Below are positions 52,683 to 62,606 of a stretch of 64,000 bases of DNA, one piece after another (within the stretch, counting starts at the first letter, position 1; each line of letters begins with the position of its first letter). Under the pieces are notes generated by a model. It had not been told where the DNA came from. It saw only the letters and a list, made by a program, of their open reading frames with translations, and made no database searches. This DNA comes from Sulfurimonas autotrophica DSM 16294 (GTDB lineage: Bacteria; Campylobacterota; Campylobacteria; Campylobacterales; Sulfurimonadaceae), in contig NC_014506.1 in assembly GCF_000147355.1 (NCBI RefSeq), forward strand, positions 186,001 through 250,000, given 5' to 3'. The position numbers and the translations under genes are program-made.

Positions 52683-53544
52683 TATTTTAATAACAGGTGC
52701 AAATGGACAAGTTGGCTCTGAACTAAAAGAGCTCTCTTGTAAGTATAACGCATATAATTTCTTTTTTACAGATAGAGAAACTCTCGACATCACAGATAAC
52801 AAAGCTGTTAAAAAATTTATAGAAGACAATCATATAAATACCATTATTAATACAGCAGCCTATACTGCAGTTGATAAAGCAGAAGATGATGTAACAAATG
52901 CAGATAAAATAAATCACTTGGCTGTAAAAAATTTAGCACAAATTTCAAAAGAGAAGGATATCAAGCTTATCCATATCTCGACGGATTATGTATTTGATGG
53001 TAAAAACTACAAACCTTATACGGAAATAGATGAAACAAATCCAAACGGAGTTTATGGAAAAACTAAACTTGATGGTGAAAAAGTGCTACAGGAAATCAAG
53101 CCTAAAAATTCTATAATTATAAGGACATCATGGGTTTACTCATCATTTGGAAATAATTTTGTAAAAACAATGTTAAGACTTGGCAAAGAAAGAGATGGTG
53201 TTGGTGTTATTTTTGACCAGGTTGGAACGCCTACTTATGCTAGAGATTTAGCAAAAACTATTTTAGATATAATACCAAAAATTCAAAATTCAAAATTAGA
53301 AATTTATCATTATTCTAATGAAGGGGTGCTTAGCTGGTATGACTTTGCCAAAGAGATAATACGTATGGCAAAACTAGATTGTAAAATCAATCCAATTGAA
53401 ACGAAAGAGTATCCTACTCCGGCTGCAAGACCGTATTACTCTTTGTTGAATAAAGCTAAAATCAAACAAACATTTAATGTTATAATTCCATATTGGAAAG
53501 ATAGCTTAGATACATGTTTGAAAATTATGGGAGAAAGAAAATAA
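52675..53544 (+). CDS. rmlD: dTDP-4-dehydrorhamnose reductase RmlD
   Basis: 289 residues from ATG 52675, which overlaps the rmlC stop. Rossmann G-A-N-G-Q-V-G at the N-terminus; Y-G-K-T-K-L-D-G-E holds the catalytic Y and K. Last step to dTDP-L-rhamnose. An in-frame ATG at 52642 inside rmlC is not used, since the protein normally begins right before I-L-I-T-G. Confidence 0.96.
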   Translation: MISILITGANGQVGSELKELSCKYNAYNFFFTDRETLDITDNKAVKKFIEDNHINTIINTAAYTAVDKAEDDVTNADKINHLAVKNLAQISKEKDIKLIHISTDYVFDGKNYKPYTEIDETNPNGVYGKTKLDGEKVLQEIKPKNSIIIRTSWVYSSFGNNFVKTMLRLGKERDGVGVIFDQVGTPTYARDLAKTILDIIPKIQNSKLEIYHYSNEGVLSWYDFAKEIIRMAKLDCKINPIETKEYPTPAARPYYSLLNKAKIKQTFNVIIPYWKDSLDTCLKIMGERK

Positions 53545-53547
53545 CAG

Positions 53548-54612
53548 ATGTTTGATAACAGTAATAAGACAATTTTAGTAACAGGGTGTGCCGGATTTAT
53601 CGGAAGTAACTTTGTGCCATACTTCTTAGATAAGTATAATGATTACAATATAGTCAATTTAGACTTACTCACATATGCGGGAAACTTGGGTAACCTTAAA
53701 GAAGCACAGAACAACCCTAGATATAAATTCATCAAAGGTGATATTTGTAATCGTGAACTTGTAGAGTTTATATTTAATGAGTATGACATTAGAGGTGTGA
53801 TTCACTTTGCAGCAGAAAGCCATGTTGATAATTCTATTAAAAACCCTGGTATTTTTATTGAAACAAATGTTAATGGAACTTTTACGCTTTTAGATGTAGC
53901 ATATAAATATTGGATGGATGCTCCATTTAAATACAAAGAAAGATTCACAACCGATGCTTCAGCTTCGGCTAAACCAAGATTTCATCATATTTCAACCGAT
54001 GAAGTGTATGGAACATTAAATGAGACAGATCTCTTTACGGAAGAAACGCCATATGCTCCAAACTCTCCATATTCTGCATCTAAAGCATCAAGTGATATGA
54101 TAGTAAGAAGTTATCAAGAGACTTATGGACTCAATACGGTTATAACAAACTGTTCAAACAACTATGGACCCAAACAACATGATGAAAAACTCATTCCTAC
54201 TATCATAAGAAAAGCATTAGCCGGTGAGAATATTCCAATATATGGAGATGGCAAGAACATTAGAGATTGGCTTTATGTACTTGATCACTGTAAAGGTATA
54301 GATTTAGTGTACCATTCAGGTAAAGAAGCTAATGTTTATAACATTGGCGGAAAAAATGAGAGAACAAATCTTCAGATAGTAAATTCGATAACAAGTATAT
54401 TAGATGAAAAAGTTCCACCAAAAGAAAAAATAGACAAAGAGAGTTATAAAGAGTTAATAACATTTGTGGAAGATAGAGCAGGGCATGACAGACGCTATGC
54501 CATAGATGCCACAAAACTAGAAAATGAACTTGGCTGGAAAGCTGATGAAAATTTTGACACAGGTATAGTTAAAACTGTTAATTGGTATTTGGGAAAATAT
54601 AATGATAACTAA
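53548..54612 (+). CDS. rmlB: dTDP-glucose 4,6-dehydratase RmlB
   Basis: 354 residues. G-C-A-G-F-I-G-S-N near the start, S-T-D-E-V-Y-G-T, and Y-S-A-S-K-A with the catalytic Y/K. Second step to dTDP-rhamnose. An extra loop (about 125-145: [15 protein letters not shown]) is also seen in some Campylobacterota RmlB. It ends inside cysD by 11 bases. Confidence 0.97.
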   Translation: MFDNSNKTILVTGCAGFIGSNFVPYFLDKYNDYNIVNLDLLTYAGNLGNLKEAQNNPRYKFIKGDICNRELVEFIFNEYDIRGVIHFAAESHVDNSIKNPGIFIETNVNGTFTLLDVAYKYWMDAPFKYKERFTTDASASAKPRFHHISTDEVYGTLNETDLFTEETPYAPNSPYSASKASSDMIVRSYQETYGLNTVITNCSNNYGPKQHDEKLIPTIIRKALAGENIPIYGDGKNIRDWLYVLDHCKGIDLVYHSGKEANVYNIGGKNERTNLQIVNSITSILDEKVPPKEKIDKESYKELITFVEDRAGHDRRYAIDATKLENELGWKADENFDTGIVKTVNWYLGKYNDN

Positions 54613-55513
54613 AGAAAAACTAACCCACCTAAAACAACTAGAAGCAGAATCCATTCATATTCTCCGTGAAGTTGCGGCAGAGTTTTCTAATCCCGTGATG
54701 ATGTACAGTGTGGGAAAGGACTCCTCTGTTATGCTTCATTTGGCTATGAAAGCCTTTGCTCCTGCTAAACCGCCTTTTAAATTCTTACATGTAGATACTT
54801 TGTGGAAATTTCATGAGATGATAGAATTCCGTGACAATCGAGCAAAAGAATTAGGCTTTGATCTTGTGGTACATTCTAATCCAGAAGGTATAGCAATGAA
54901 TATATCTCCATTTGAACACGGGAGTAAAGTACACACCGACATTATGAAAACAGAGGCTCTTAAACAGGCACTTGACAAAGGCGGTTATGATGCGGTCATA
55001 GGCGGAGCAAGACGCGATGAAGAAAAGTCCCGTGCCAAAGAGAGAATATTCTCCTTTCGTGACAAGCAGCACCGCTGGGACCCGAAAAACCAAAGACCCG
55101 AACTTTGGAATATTTATAACACGGCTATTGCCAAAGGCGAGAGTGTAAGAGTTTTTCCCATCAGTAATTGGACAGAACTTGATATATGGCAGTATATCTA
55201 CTTAGAGGGTATCCCTATTCCTTCACTCTACTTTGCAAAGAAACGACCGGTGGTAGAGTATGAAGGCACAAAGATTCTCGTAGATGATGAGCGTATGCCA
55301 AAAGAGCTGCGAGAGCGCGCAAAAATGGAAATGGTTCGCTTTCGTACGCTTGGATGTTATCCTCTGACGGGTGCCATCAACTCTACAGCCTCGACACTTC
55401 CTGAAATTATAAAAGAGATGCTGCTTTCAACTTCTAGTGAGAGAGAAGGAAGACTTATAGATAAAGACAGCGAAGGCGCTATGGAGCGTAAAAAAGTAGA
55501 GGGATATTTTTAA
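54602..55513 (+). CDS. cysD: Sulfate adenylyltransferase subunit CysD
   Basis: 303 residues, ATP-pyrophosphatase fold with S-V-G-K-D-S-S (36-42) and [12 protein letters not shown]. It forms APS from sulfate and ATP with CysN. It starts inside rmlB and its stop overlaps cysN by one base, tying sulfate activation to the rhamnose genes. Confidence 0.97.
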   Translation: MITKEKLTHLKQLEAESIHILREVAAEFSNPVMMYSVGKDSSVMLHLAMKAFAPAKPPFKFLHVDTLWKFHEMIEFRDNRAKELGFDLVVHSNPEGIAMNISPFEHGSKVHTDIMKTEALKQALDKGGYDAVIGGARRDEEKSRAKERIFSFRDKQHRWDPKNQRPELWNIYNTAIAKGESVRVFPISNWTELDIWQYIYLEGIPIPSLYFAKKRPVVEYEGTKILVDDERMPKELRERAKMEMVRFRTLGCYPLTGAINSTASTLPEIIKEMLLSTSSEREGRLIDKDSEGAMERKKVEGYF

Positions 55514-56952
55514 TGAGTTCTAAAAATGAAAAAATAGCTCTCGATATAGAAAGCTATCTCAAAGAGCATGAAAACAAAGATATGCTCCGCTTTTTAACCT
55601 GCGGATCCGTAGATGACGGTAAAAGCACATTAATCGGGCGTATGCTTTATGACTCTAAAATGATATTTGACGATCAGCTTAGTGCTGCGCAGAGTGAGAG
55701 TGAGAAGTACGGTACAACTGGAGAGAAGTTAGATATGGCTCTGCTTGTTGACGGATTACAGAGTGAAAGAGAGCAGGGCATTACTATTGATGTAGCATAC
55801 AGATTTTTTGCAACAGAGAAAAGAAAGTTCATTATTGCAGACACTCCAGGACATGAACAGTATACTCGTAATATGGTTACAGGAGCCTCTACGGCTGATG
55901 TAGCGATTATACTTATAGATGCACGTAAAGGTATACTCACTCAAACTAGACGTCATAGCTTTATAGTGAATCTATTAGGAATTGAGCATGTAATAGTGGC
56001 TATAAACAAGATGGATTTAGTCGATTTTAGTGAAGATGTATTTAATGAGATTAAACAAGCATATTCTGACTTAGCTAATGAGCTTGGCATAAAAAACACA
56101 TACTATATTCCTTTGAGTGCATTGGATGGTGATAATGTTGTCGATAAAAGTGAAAAAACTCCATGGTACGACGGAAAACCTCTCCTAAATCTACTTGATA
56201 CTATGGATATATCTAAAGAGATTAAAGAAGAAAATTTTAGACTTCCTGTTCAATATGTAAATCGTCCAAACTTAAACTTTAGAGGTTTTTGCGGAACAAT
56301 AGCAAGCGGAAATGTAAAAGCGGGTGATGAGATAACAGTACTACCATCCGGAAAAACTACAAAAGTAAAAAATATTATCAATGCCGGAGATATTACAGAA
56401 GCTAACAGAAGTGCTATATGTAATGAAGCCTATGCTCCAATGGCGGTAACTATCACTACAGAAGATGAAATTGACATAAGTCGCGGAGATATGATAGTTC
56501 ACACTAAAAATATGCCGAGAGTCTCAAACTCTCTTAAAGTCATGCTTGTATGGATGGATGAATCTTCTATGCAGGTAGGAAAAACTTATGATATAAAAAG
56601 AGCCACTTCGGCAATGCCGGGAGTTTTTGAGCATATAAATTATAAAGTAGATGTAAATACTTATGAGCGAACCCAAGTCAAAAAACTTGAACTTAATGAC
56701 ATAGCATCGTGTAAAATGGTTCTTACTCGACCGATAGCAGCAGATAAGTATAAAGAGAATCATGAGACGGGAAGTTTTATAGTAGTAGACAGAGTTACAA
56801 ACAATACGGTAGGTGCGGGTATGATAGTCGATGTGGCTAAAAGAGAAGAAGACAGCGATGTAAAAGCTCATAGAGAATATACCAAAGCAGAAAAAGAACT
56901 TAACAGATACATAAGAGAAAATTTCCCAGAGTGGAATTGTAAAACAATCTAA
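55513..56952 (+). CDS. cysN: Sulfate adenylyltransferase GTPase subunit CysN
   Basis: 479 residues. EF-Tu-like GTPase: G-S-V-D-D-G-K-S (31-38), D-T-P-G-H-E-Q, N-K-M-D, then the beta-barrel domains. GTP hydrolysis drives APS formation. No CysC is fused to its C-terminus, in contrast to NodQ-type proteins; separate kinase genes follow. Overlaps the next gene by one base. Confidence 0.97.
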   Translation: MSSKNEKIALDIESYLKEHENKDMLRFLTCGSVDDGKSTLIGRMLYDSKMIFDDQLSAAQSESEKYGTTGEKLDMALLVDGLQSEREQGITIDVAYRFFATEKRKFIIADTPGHEQYTRNMVTGASTADVAIILIDARKGILTQTRRHSFIVNLLGIEHVIVAINKMDLVDFSEDVFNEIKQAYSDLANELGIKNTYYIPLSALDGDNVVDKSEKTPWYDGKPLLNLLDTMDISKEIKEENFRLPVQYVNRPNLNFRGFCGTIASGNVKAGDEITVLPSGKTTKVKNIINAGDITEANRSAICNEAYAPMAVTITTEDEIDISRGDMIVHTKNMPRVSNSLKVMLVWMDESSMQVGKTYDIKRATSAMPGVFEHINYKVDVNTYERTQVKKLELNDIASCKMVLTRPIAADKYKENHETGSFIVVDRVTNNTVGAGMIVDVAKREEDSDVKAHREYTKAEKELNRYIRENFPEWNCKTI

Positions 56953-57677
56953 TGTATAAAGAGACAAACAGACGCTCAATCGTAAAAGGAATAAGCTGGA
57001 GAATAGTGGCAACTTCTACAACAATTATAATAGTGTATGTTTTTTTTGGAAGGTTAGATTTAGCGATTGCCGCAGGCGTAGTGGAAACAGTTTTAAAAGT
57101 TGGGCTTTACTGGGCGCATGAGAGAGTTTGGATGAAAATTCGCTGGGGTAAGAAAAAGATAGAACCTTTCAACCTTTGGTTTACAGGTTTGCCGCTCTCA
57201 GGAAAAACAACTATTGCAGATAGAGTATATAAAGAGTTGGAAAAACTTCATATCCCAATAGAGAGATTAGACTCAAAAGATATAAGAGATGTTGTTCCAG
57301 ATATCGGCTTTAGCAGAGAAGACAGGAACAGACATATGAAAAGAGTGGGACACCTTATAAAAACCCTGCAAAACAACTCCATCTCAACAGTAGCTTCGTT
57401 TGTCAGTCCTTATACAGAGAGCAGAAAAGCTATAAGAAAGATGGTGAAAAATAATGTAGTAGTATATGTAAAAGCAGATATAGAAAGTTGTAAGCAAAGA
57501 GACTACAAAGGTGTATATGAAAAAGCAATGAAAGGGGAACTTCAAAACTTTTCAGGCGTTAATGATGTTTATGAAGAACCGCAGTATGCAGAAATAGTGA
57601 TAGATACCAATACAATAAGTGTTGATGAAGCATCACAAACAATAGTAAAATATATAAAGAAGAACTATGTCAAATGA
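56952..57677 (+). CDS. DUF2061 membrane domain fused to an APS kinase-like domain
   Basis: 241 residues. Residues 1-65 match the DUF2061 family (R-S-I-V-K-G-I-S-W-R-I-V-A-T, two short membrane segments, A-H-E-R-V-W). Residues 70-241 form a CysC-type kinase with P-loop G79-L-P-L-S-G-K-T86, D-I-R-D-V and F-V-S-P-Y. The canonical CysC S-x-F-I-S-P-F is altered, so the substrate could be APS or another small molecule. It follows cysN and overlaps cysC by 11 bases. This is a second, membrane-anchored member beside a normal CysC. Confidence 0.85.
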   Translation: MYKETNRRSIVKGISWRIVATSTTIIIVYVFFGRLDLAIAAGVVETVLKVGLYWAHERVWMKIRWGKKKIEPFNLWFTGLPLSGKTTIADRVYKELEKLHIPIERLDSKDIRDVVPDIGFSREDRNRHMKRVGHLIKTLQNNSISTVASFVSPYTESRKAIRKMVKNNVVVYVKADIESCKQRDYKGVYEKAMKGELQNFSGVNDVYEEPQYAEIVIDTNTISVDEASQTIVKYIKKNYVK

Positions 57678-58269
57678 AAATATAGTGTGGCATGAACATC
57701 ATGTCTCAAAAAAGCAAAGAGCAAAGATAAAAGAACAAAAGTCTTGTATACTTTGGTTTACAGGACTCAGCGGCAGCGGTAAATCTACGATAGCCAATGC
57801 AGTGGAAGTAAAATTAAATGAAATGGGTAAACATACCTATCTCTTAGACGGTGATAATATAAGATTAGGACTTAATGCGGGACTTGGTTTTTCAGAGGAA
57901 GAGAGAGTTGAAAATATAAGAAGAATCGGCGAAGTAAGCAAACTCTTTGTAGATGCAGGAATGATTGTACTTAGCGCTTTTATTTCACCTTTTAAGCAAG
58001 AAAGAGAGAAAGTAAGAAAGCTAGTAAAGAAAAGTGAATTTATAGAAGTGTTTATAGATACTCCGCTTGAAGTGTGTCAAAGCAGAGATCCTAAAGGTTT
58101 GTATAAAAAGGCTCAAAAAGGTGAAATTCCAAACTTTACGGGCATATCTTCACCTTATGAAGCACCAAAAAAAGCAGAGATACATATAAAAACAGATAAA
58201 ATACTTGTTGAAGAATCAGTTCAAATAATTATAGAATATTTACAAGAAAGAGGATATTTGGAGTGTTAA
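57667..58269 (+). CDS. cysC: Adenylylsulfate kinase CysC
   Basis: 200 residues. P-loop G33-L-S-G-S-G-K-S40, D-G-D-N-I-R-L-G-L, G-F-S-E-E-E-R-V-E-N-I-R-R and F-I-S-P-F are the usual motifs. Makes PAPS from APS. It starts inside the preceding kinase gene and overlaps cysQ by 7 bases. Confidence 0.96.
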   Translation: MSNENIVWHEHHVSKKQRAKIKEQKSCILWFTGLSGSGKSTIANAVEVKLNEMGKHTYLLDGDNIRLGLNAGLGFSEEERVENIRRIGEVSKLFVDAGMIVLSAFISPFKQEREKVRKLVKKSEFIEVFIDTPLEVCQSRDPKGLYKKAQKGEIPNFTGISSPYEAPKKAEIHIKTDKILVEESVQIIIEYLQERGYLEC

Positions 58270-59018
58270 AAGATATTGACTTAGAAAAGATTGTCTTAAT
58301 TGCTAAAGAAGCAGGTGATGCAATTATGAAAATATATGAAAAAGATTTTACCATAGAGTATAAAGATGATAAATCACCGTTAACAGAGGCTGACACAAAA
58401 GCAAATGAAATTATATGTTCTTCTTTACAAAAACTTTACCCAAATATACCGATAATGTCGGAAGAGAATAAACAGACAGAGTATGAGATAAGAAAAGAGT
58501 GGCAATACTACTGGTGCGTAGACCCCATAGACGGTACAAAAGAGTTTATAAAGAAAAATGGCGAGTTTACTGTAAATATTGCCTTAATCTATAAAGATAT
58601 TCCTGTTCTAGGAGTAGTTTATGCTCCTGCTATAGATGAGATGTATAAAGCCAAAAAAGGCGAAGGCGCCTATAAAAATGGGAAAAAACTGCCACTAAAA
58701 ACCAATCAACATCCAGAAAAAAAACTCCATGTTGTTGCCTCAAAATCACATCTCTCAAAAGAGACACAAGAATTTATTGACAACTTAAAAACAAAAGAAA
58801 TAGAGCAAGTAAGTAAAGGCAGTTCTTTAAAACTTTGTATGGTAGCAACTGGCGAAGCAGATATATATCCCCGCCTTGGTCCAACAATGGAGTGGGATAC
58901 GGCAGCGGCAGATGCTATTGTAAGAGAAGCCGGAAAAATGACTTTTCAGTTTGAAAATATGCAGCCAATAGTGTATAATAAAGAAAATTTACTTAACCCA
59001 TCTTTCATTGTTAAATAA
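58263..59018 (+). CDS. cysQ: 3'(2'),5'-bisphosphate nucleotidase CysQ
   Basis: 251 residues, GTG start at 58263. IMPase fold: D-P-I-D-G-T-K-E-F and W-D-T-A-A-A-D-A are the metal-binding motifs. It hydrolyses PAP, the by-product when PAPS donates sulfate. Its presence after CysC fits a PAPS-using sulfation or reduction pathway. Last gene of the rml-cys operon. Confidence 0.95.
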   Translation: MLKDIDLEKIVLIAKEAGDAIMKIYEKDFTIEYKDDKSPLTEADTKANEIICSSLQKLYPNIPIMSEENKQTEYEIRKEWQYYWCVDPIDGTKEFIKKNGEFTVNIALIYKDIPVLGVVYAPAIDEMYKAKKGEGAYKNGKKLPLKTNQHPEKKLHVVASKSHLSKETQEFIDNLKTKEIEQVSKGSSLKLCMVATGEADIYPRLGPTMEWDTAAADAIVREAGKMTFQFENMQPIVYNKENLLNPSFIVK

Positions 59019-59068
59019 CATAATTTTTATGGTAAAATTTCACTAAAATTTTGGAGAAAAATTATAAA

Positions 59069-59494
59069 ATGAGAAAAAAAAATCAATTTAGAAAAGCTTT
59101 TACACTTGTAGAACTCTTAGTAGTTATTGTTATTATTGCACTACTTTCATCGTTAGTTGCACCAAAGTTTTTTGGTAAGCTAGATACTGCGAAAGTAAAA
59201 ACAGCAAATACACAGATGCAGATGCTCTCACAAGCTCTTGATGGTTTTCGACTTGATGTTGGACGTTATCCGACAACACAGGAAGGACTTAAAATTTTAT
59301 GGGCAAAAGACTCATCTTTAAAGAACTGGGATGGGCCTTACCTTCCAAAAGCTGTAAAAGAAGACCCATGGGGATATCCGTATCATTATAAAAGTCCGGG
59401 AAAAAATTCAGAGCCTTATGACTTGTATCATTTAGGTTCTGATGGCAAAGAAGGTGGAAACGATGACGCTAAAGATGTCTCAGTGTGGGAATAG
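59069..59494 (+). CDS. gspG: Major pseudopilin GspG-like
   Basis: 141 residues from ATG 59069 (a TTG at 59051 is less likely). Class III-type prepilin leader K-A, then F-T-L-V-E-L-L-V-V with Glu5 of the mature protein, a long hydrophobic helix, and the typical GspG ending (D-P-W-G-Y-P-Y, L-G-S-D-G-K-E-G-G, calcium-site D-D). First gene of a G-E-F-H-I-J-K cluster. The stop directly abuts gspE. Confidence 0.94.
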   Translation: MRKKNQFRKAFTLVELLVVIVIIALLSSLVAPKFFGKLDTAKVKTANTQMQMLSQALDGFRLDVGRYPTTQEGLKILWAKDSSLKNWDGPYLPKAVKEDPWGYPYHYKSPGKNSEPYDLYHLGSDGKEGGNDDAKDVSVWE

Positions 59495-61129
59495 ATGCAA
59501 AAATTTGAAGATATCTTATTAGCGCAAAACAGATGCACAAAAGAGGATATTGAACAAGCCTATAGTATTCGTAAAGAGTATGGTGGACAGATTGGAAACA
59601 TCCTTTTAAACTTAGGATCTATTTCGGACATAGTTTATGTTGAAGTATTGGCTAAACAGTATGGTTTTGAACTCTATAAAAATTTCCATGATGAAAAAAA
59701 AATCATAAGTATAGACGGTATTGTCAGTGAATATTTTGTTATAAACAATATCTTTCCTATAAAAGAAGATGAATCAAGCCTTTGTGTCATTACTCATGAC
59801 CCGCTTCAGAGTTCTGTACTGGCAACCATTGAATCAGCTGTAAAAAAACAGCTTACCGTTTATCTTGCAACAGAAGAAGAATTGCGTCAAGTTAAAGAGC
59901 TTTACGAAAGAAGCGATGAAGAAGATGATGAAGACATCTTTGAAGATGAAGTAGATAAACTTAAAGAACTTGCTTCTGAGGCACCTGTAATCAAATTAGT
60001 AAACAATATCTTTTCAAAAGCTGTCAATGCTTATGTCTCTGATATTCATTTTGAATCATACAAACATGGAATTAAAGTTCGTTTTCGTATTGATGGTGTT
60101 TTACAAACAGTTGATACTATTTCAAACAAACTTAAACAAGCAGTTACCGCACGATTGAAGCTTATTTCAAAGATGAATATTTCAGAAAACAGACTCCCTC
60201 AGGATGGTCGTATCAGTATTAAAATATCTTCGCAAGAGATAGATATTCGTTCATCGTCTGTACCTACCGCATTTGGTGAAAGTTTTGTATTGAGATTTTT
60301 AGGCAATGATGCTATTGATTTAAATATTGATAACATGGGGTTTCATCAAGATAACCTCAAACTTTTAAAAGAGATGTTGAAAAAACCTAATGGAATTTTA
60401 TTGACAACAGGTCCGACAGGAAGCGGTAAGACCTCTACTCTTTATGCTGCACTAGATTACATTAATAGTGATGCTATAAAGATCATAACCGTTGAAGACC
60501 CTGTAGAGTACCAACTCGATGGAATTAGCCAAATTCAGGTAAAAGCAAATATAGACTACACTTTTGCAAATGCTCTGCGTTCTATTTTACGCCAAGATCC
60601 GGATGTGATTCTCATAGGTGAAATTCGTGATACAGAAACAGCAAAAATAGCTATACAGTCAGCATTAACAGGTCACTTAGTGCTTTCAACTTTACACACC
60701 AACTCAGCCATAGGTGCGATTTCAAGACTTTTAGATATGGGAATGGAGTATTTTTTACTTAAATCTTCGATTGTAGGCTTAATGGCACAGAGACTTGCAA
60801 GACGACTCTGTAAACATTGTAAAGAACCGATAGAAATAACACAGGCGCAAAAAAATGCTTACAATATTGAAAAACTTGAACAATATATAGAGTCTGCATA
60901 TCATCCATGCAGGGCAGTCGGTTGTAAAGAGTGCAACTATACAGGCTACAAAGGAAGAATGCCAATTATGGAAATAATTCCATTTGATGATGCCGTTATC
61001 AAAGAACTAGATAAAAACAAAGACTTTAAAGATATTCAAAAGCTAGGCTATAGAACACTACAGGATGATGCTATCATTAAGTTTTTAGAGGGTGCTATTT
61101 CGCTTGATGAAGTTGCAAGATTAGTATAA
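59495..61129 (+). CDS. gspE: Type II secretion / pilus assembly ATPase GspE-like
   Basis: 544 residues. N-terminal MshEN-like domain (1-150), Walker A G-P-T-G-S-G-K-T around 308, an Asp box/Walker B with I-L-I-G-E-I-R-D, H-L-V-L-S-T-L-H-T-N, and a C-terminal zinc site (C-K-H-C...C-K-E-C). It powers assembly of the pseudopilus. Abuts gspG. Confidence 0.96.
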   Translation: MQKFEDILLAQNRCTKEDIEQAYSIRKEYGGQIGNILLNLGSISDIVYVEVLAKQYGFELYKNFHDEKKIISIDGIVSEYFVINNIFPIKEDESSLCVITHDPLQSSVLATIESAVKKQLTVYLATEEELRQVKELYERSDEEDDEDIFEDEVDKLKELASEAPVIKLVNNIFSKAVNAYVSDIHFESYKHGIKVRFRIDGVLQTVDTISNKLKQAVTARLKLISKMNISENRLPQDGRISIKISSQEIDIRSSSVPTAFGESFVLRFLGNDAIDLNIDNMGFHQDNLKLLKEMLKKPNGILLTTGPTGSGKTSTLYAALDYINSDAIKIITVEDPVEYQLDGISQIQVKANIDYTFANALRSILRQDPDVILIGEIRDTETAKIAIQSALTGHLVLSTLHTNSAIGAISRLLDMGMEYFLLKSSIVGLMAQRLARRLCKHCKEPIEITQAQKNAYNIEKLEQYIESAYHPCRAVGCKECNYTGYKGRMPIMEIIPFDDAVIKELDKNKDFKDIQKLGYRTLQDDAIIKFLEGAISLDEVARLV

Positions 61130-61141
61130 TGGACAATCTAT

Positions 61142-62341
61142 ATGAAATCAATTTTTGAGTATGAAGCAGTTATAGGAAGCGGAGAAGTGATTCAGGGTTC
61201 TTTTGCGGGCACAAAAGAGGACTTTGAGTTGATGCTTCAAAAAAAGAAGCTCTTACTTACCAGTGTCAAAGAGACAAAAGAAAAAGTCGATAATTCTAAA
61301 TTTACTCAAGATGACTTTTTAGCATTTATTGAAGAACTTTATTATCTTACAAAATCAGGAATGCCTATAGACAAAGCTGTTAAAGTACTTTCTCAAACAA
61401 CAAAAAAAGCAGCTTATAAAAGAATTCTAAAAACTATTTTAGAAGAGTTAAAAGCAGGTGAACAACTCTCAACTGCTTTGAAAAAAGCACTTAAAAATGA
61501 AAATATCACTATTGATTCGCTTGCTATTAGTTTTATCTCCACAGCAGAGGAAGTCGGTTCAGTTACAACAGGGCTTTATCAACTTTTTGAATATCTGACT
61601 TTTCAAAAAAAAATTCGATCAGATGTCAAGCAGGCACTTGCATATCCATTTTTTTTAATCGGTATGAGTATTGTTGTCTCTTTTTTAATTTTTTTCCTTA
61701 TAATCCCCAGATTCTCAACTATTTTTTCAGCCGATGAATTCGCACAACTTCCGGGTATCTCTTATGCGGTTCTCTCTACAGGTAAATTTTTAAATGCACA
61801 TATGGGCGAAGCATTTGCAGTTATTGGTATTGTAATCGCCGGACTTATTGTTTTTTTTAAAAAAGTGACAATTTCATGGATGAGTTTCTTTTATAAAGTT
61901 CCAAAACTCTCAAGTATTATCATTGATTTACAGCTGACTATCGTTTACAGTGCTTTAAGTACTATGCTTGTAGGAGGACTGGAGATAGACAAAGCTTTAA
62001 AACAGCTGCAATCTGTTTCTTTGCTTCCTGAGCTAAAAAATCTGCTCAAAACAGCACTTTTTGAGATAAAAAGAGGACAAAAACTTAGTGATGTATTTGC
62101 CATGAGCAGTATTATTCCCACAAGTGACATTGCACTGTTATATGTTGGTGAGAGCAGTGCGTCACTTGCTGAGGTCTTTAAATCACTATCTATAAGACAC
62201 AGTGATGCTTTTAGTGCAAATGTAAAAAAGATTTTATCCATTTTAGAGCCGGCGGTCATTGTAGGACTTGGAGTGTTTATAGCCATTATTGTTGTTGCTA
62301 TTATGATGGCGGTTATGAGTATGACAGACATGGTTGGTTAG
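61142..62341 (+). CDS. gspF: Type II secretion inner-membrane protein GspF-like
   Basis: 399 residues. Two T2SSF domains: (about 65-190; F-I-E-E-L-Y-Y-L-T-K-S-G-M-P-I) and (about 260-390; S-T-M-L-V-G-G-L-E-I), three membrane helices. The platform around which the pseudopilus is assembled. The stop is 1 base before the GTG of the next gene. Confidence 0.95.
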   Translation: MKSIFEYEAVIGSGEVIQGSFAGTKEDFELMLQKKKLLLTSVKETKEKVDNSKFTQDDFLAFIEELYYLTKSGMPIDKAVKVLSQTTKKAAYKRILKTILEELKAGEQLSTALKKALKNENITIDSLAISFISTAEEVGSVTTGLYQLFEYLTFQKKIRSDVKQALAYPFFLIGMSIVVSFLIFFLIIPRFSTIFSADEFAQLPGISYAVLSTGKFLNAHMGEAFAVIGIVIAGLIVFFKKVTISWMSFFYKVPKLSSIIIDLQLTIVYSALSTMLVGGLEIDKALKQLQSVSLLPELKNLLKTALFEIKRGQKLSDVFAMSSIIPTSDIALLYVGESSASLAEVFKSLSIRHSDAFSANVKKILSILEPAVIVGLGVFIAIIVVAIMMAVMSMTDMVG

Positions 62342-62342
62342 T

Positions 62343-62606
62343 GTGAGAGAGGCTTTTACTCTTATAGAATTACTGGTCGTTTTGGTTATTTTGACTCTAG
62401 TGATGGCAGTTGTCATTCCACAGGGAGCTAAAATGCTTTCAAGCTATGGGCATTCACTCACTAAGATAAAGACGAAGCAGAAACTCTCAAAAGATAAAGC
62501 AAAAGCTTTTTTACAGGCAAAAGATATAAATGTCACTATAGATAAAAAAAACTATTTGATCTTAAAAAAAGGAGTTATGCTTGAGAACGGCCATGATAAC
62601 CATTGA
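62343..62606 (+). CDS. Small pseudopilin, GspH-like position
   Basis: 87 residues from GTG 62343 (M-R-E-A-F-T-L-I-E-L-L-V-V), so the leader is only four residues long. A T2SS-type prepilin cleavage site A/F with Glu5 follows. At 87 residues it lacks most of the GspH globular domain; its tail is lysine-rich (K-T-K-Q-K-L-S-K-D). A TTG at 62334 is an alternative start. Overlaps the next ORF by 26 bases. Confidence 0.8.
   Translation: MREAFTLIELLVVLVILTLVMAVVIPQGAKMLSSYGHSLTKIKTKQKLSKDKAKAFLQAKDINVTIDKKNYLILKKGVMLENGHDNH

Noticed and set aside
56524-57012. 162-codon frame opposite cysN
   Set aside because: Shadow of an intact CysN; its sequence is Ser/Phe/Leu/Tyr-rich as expected from antisense reading.
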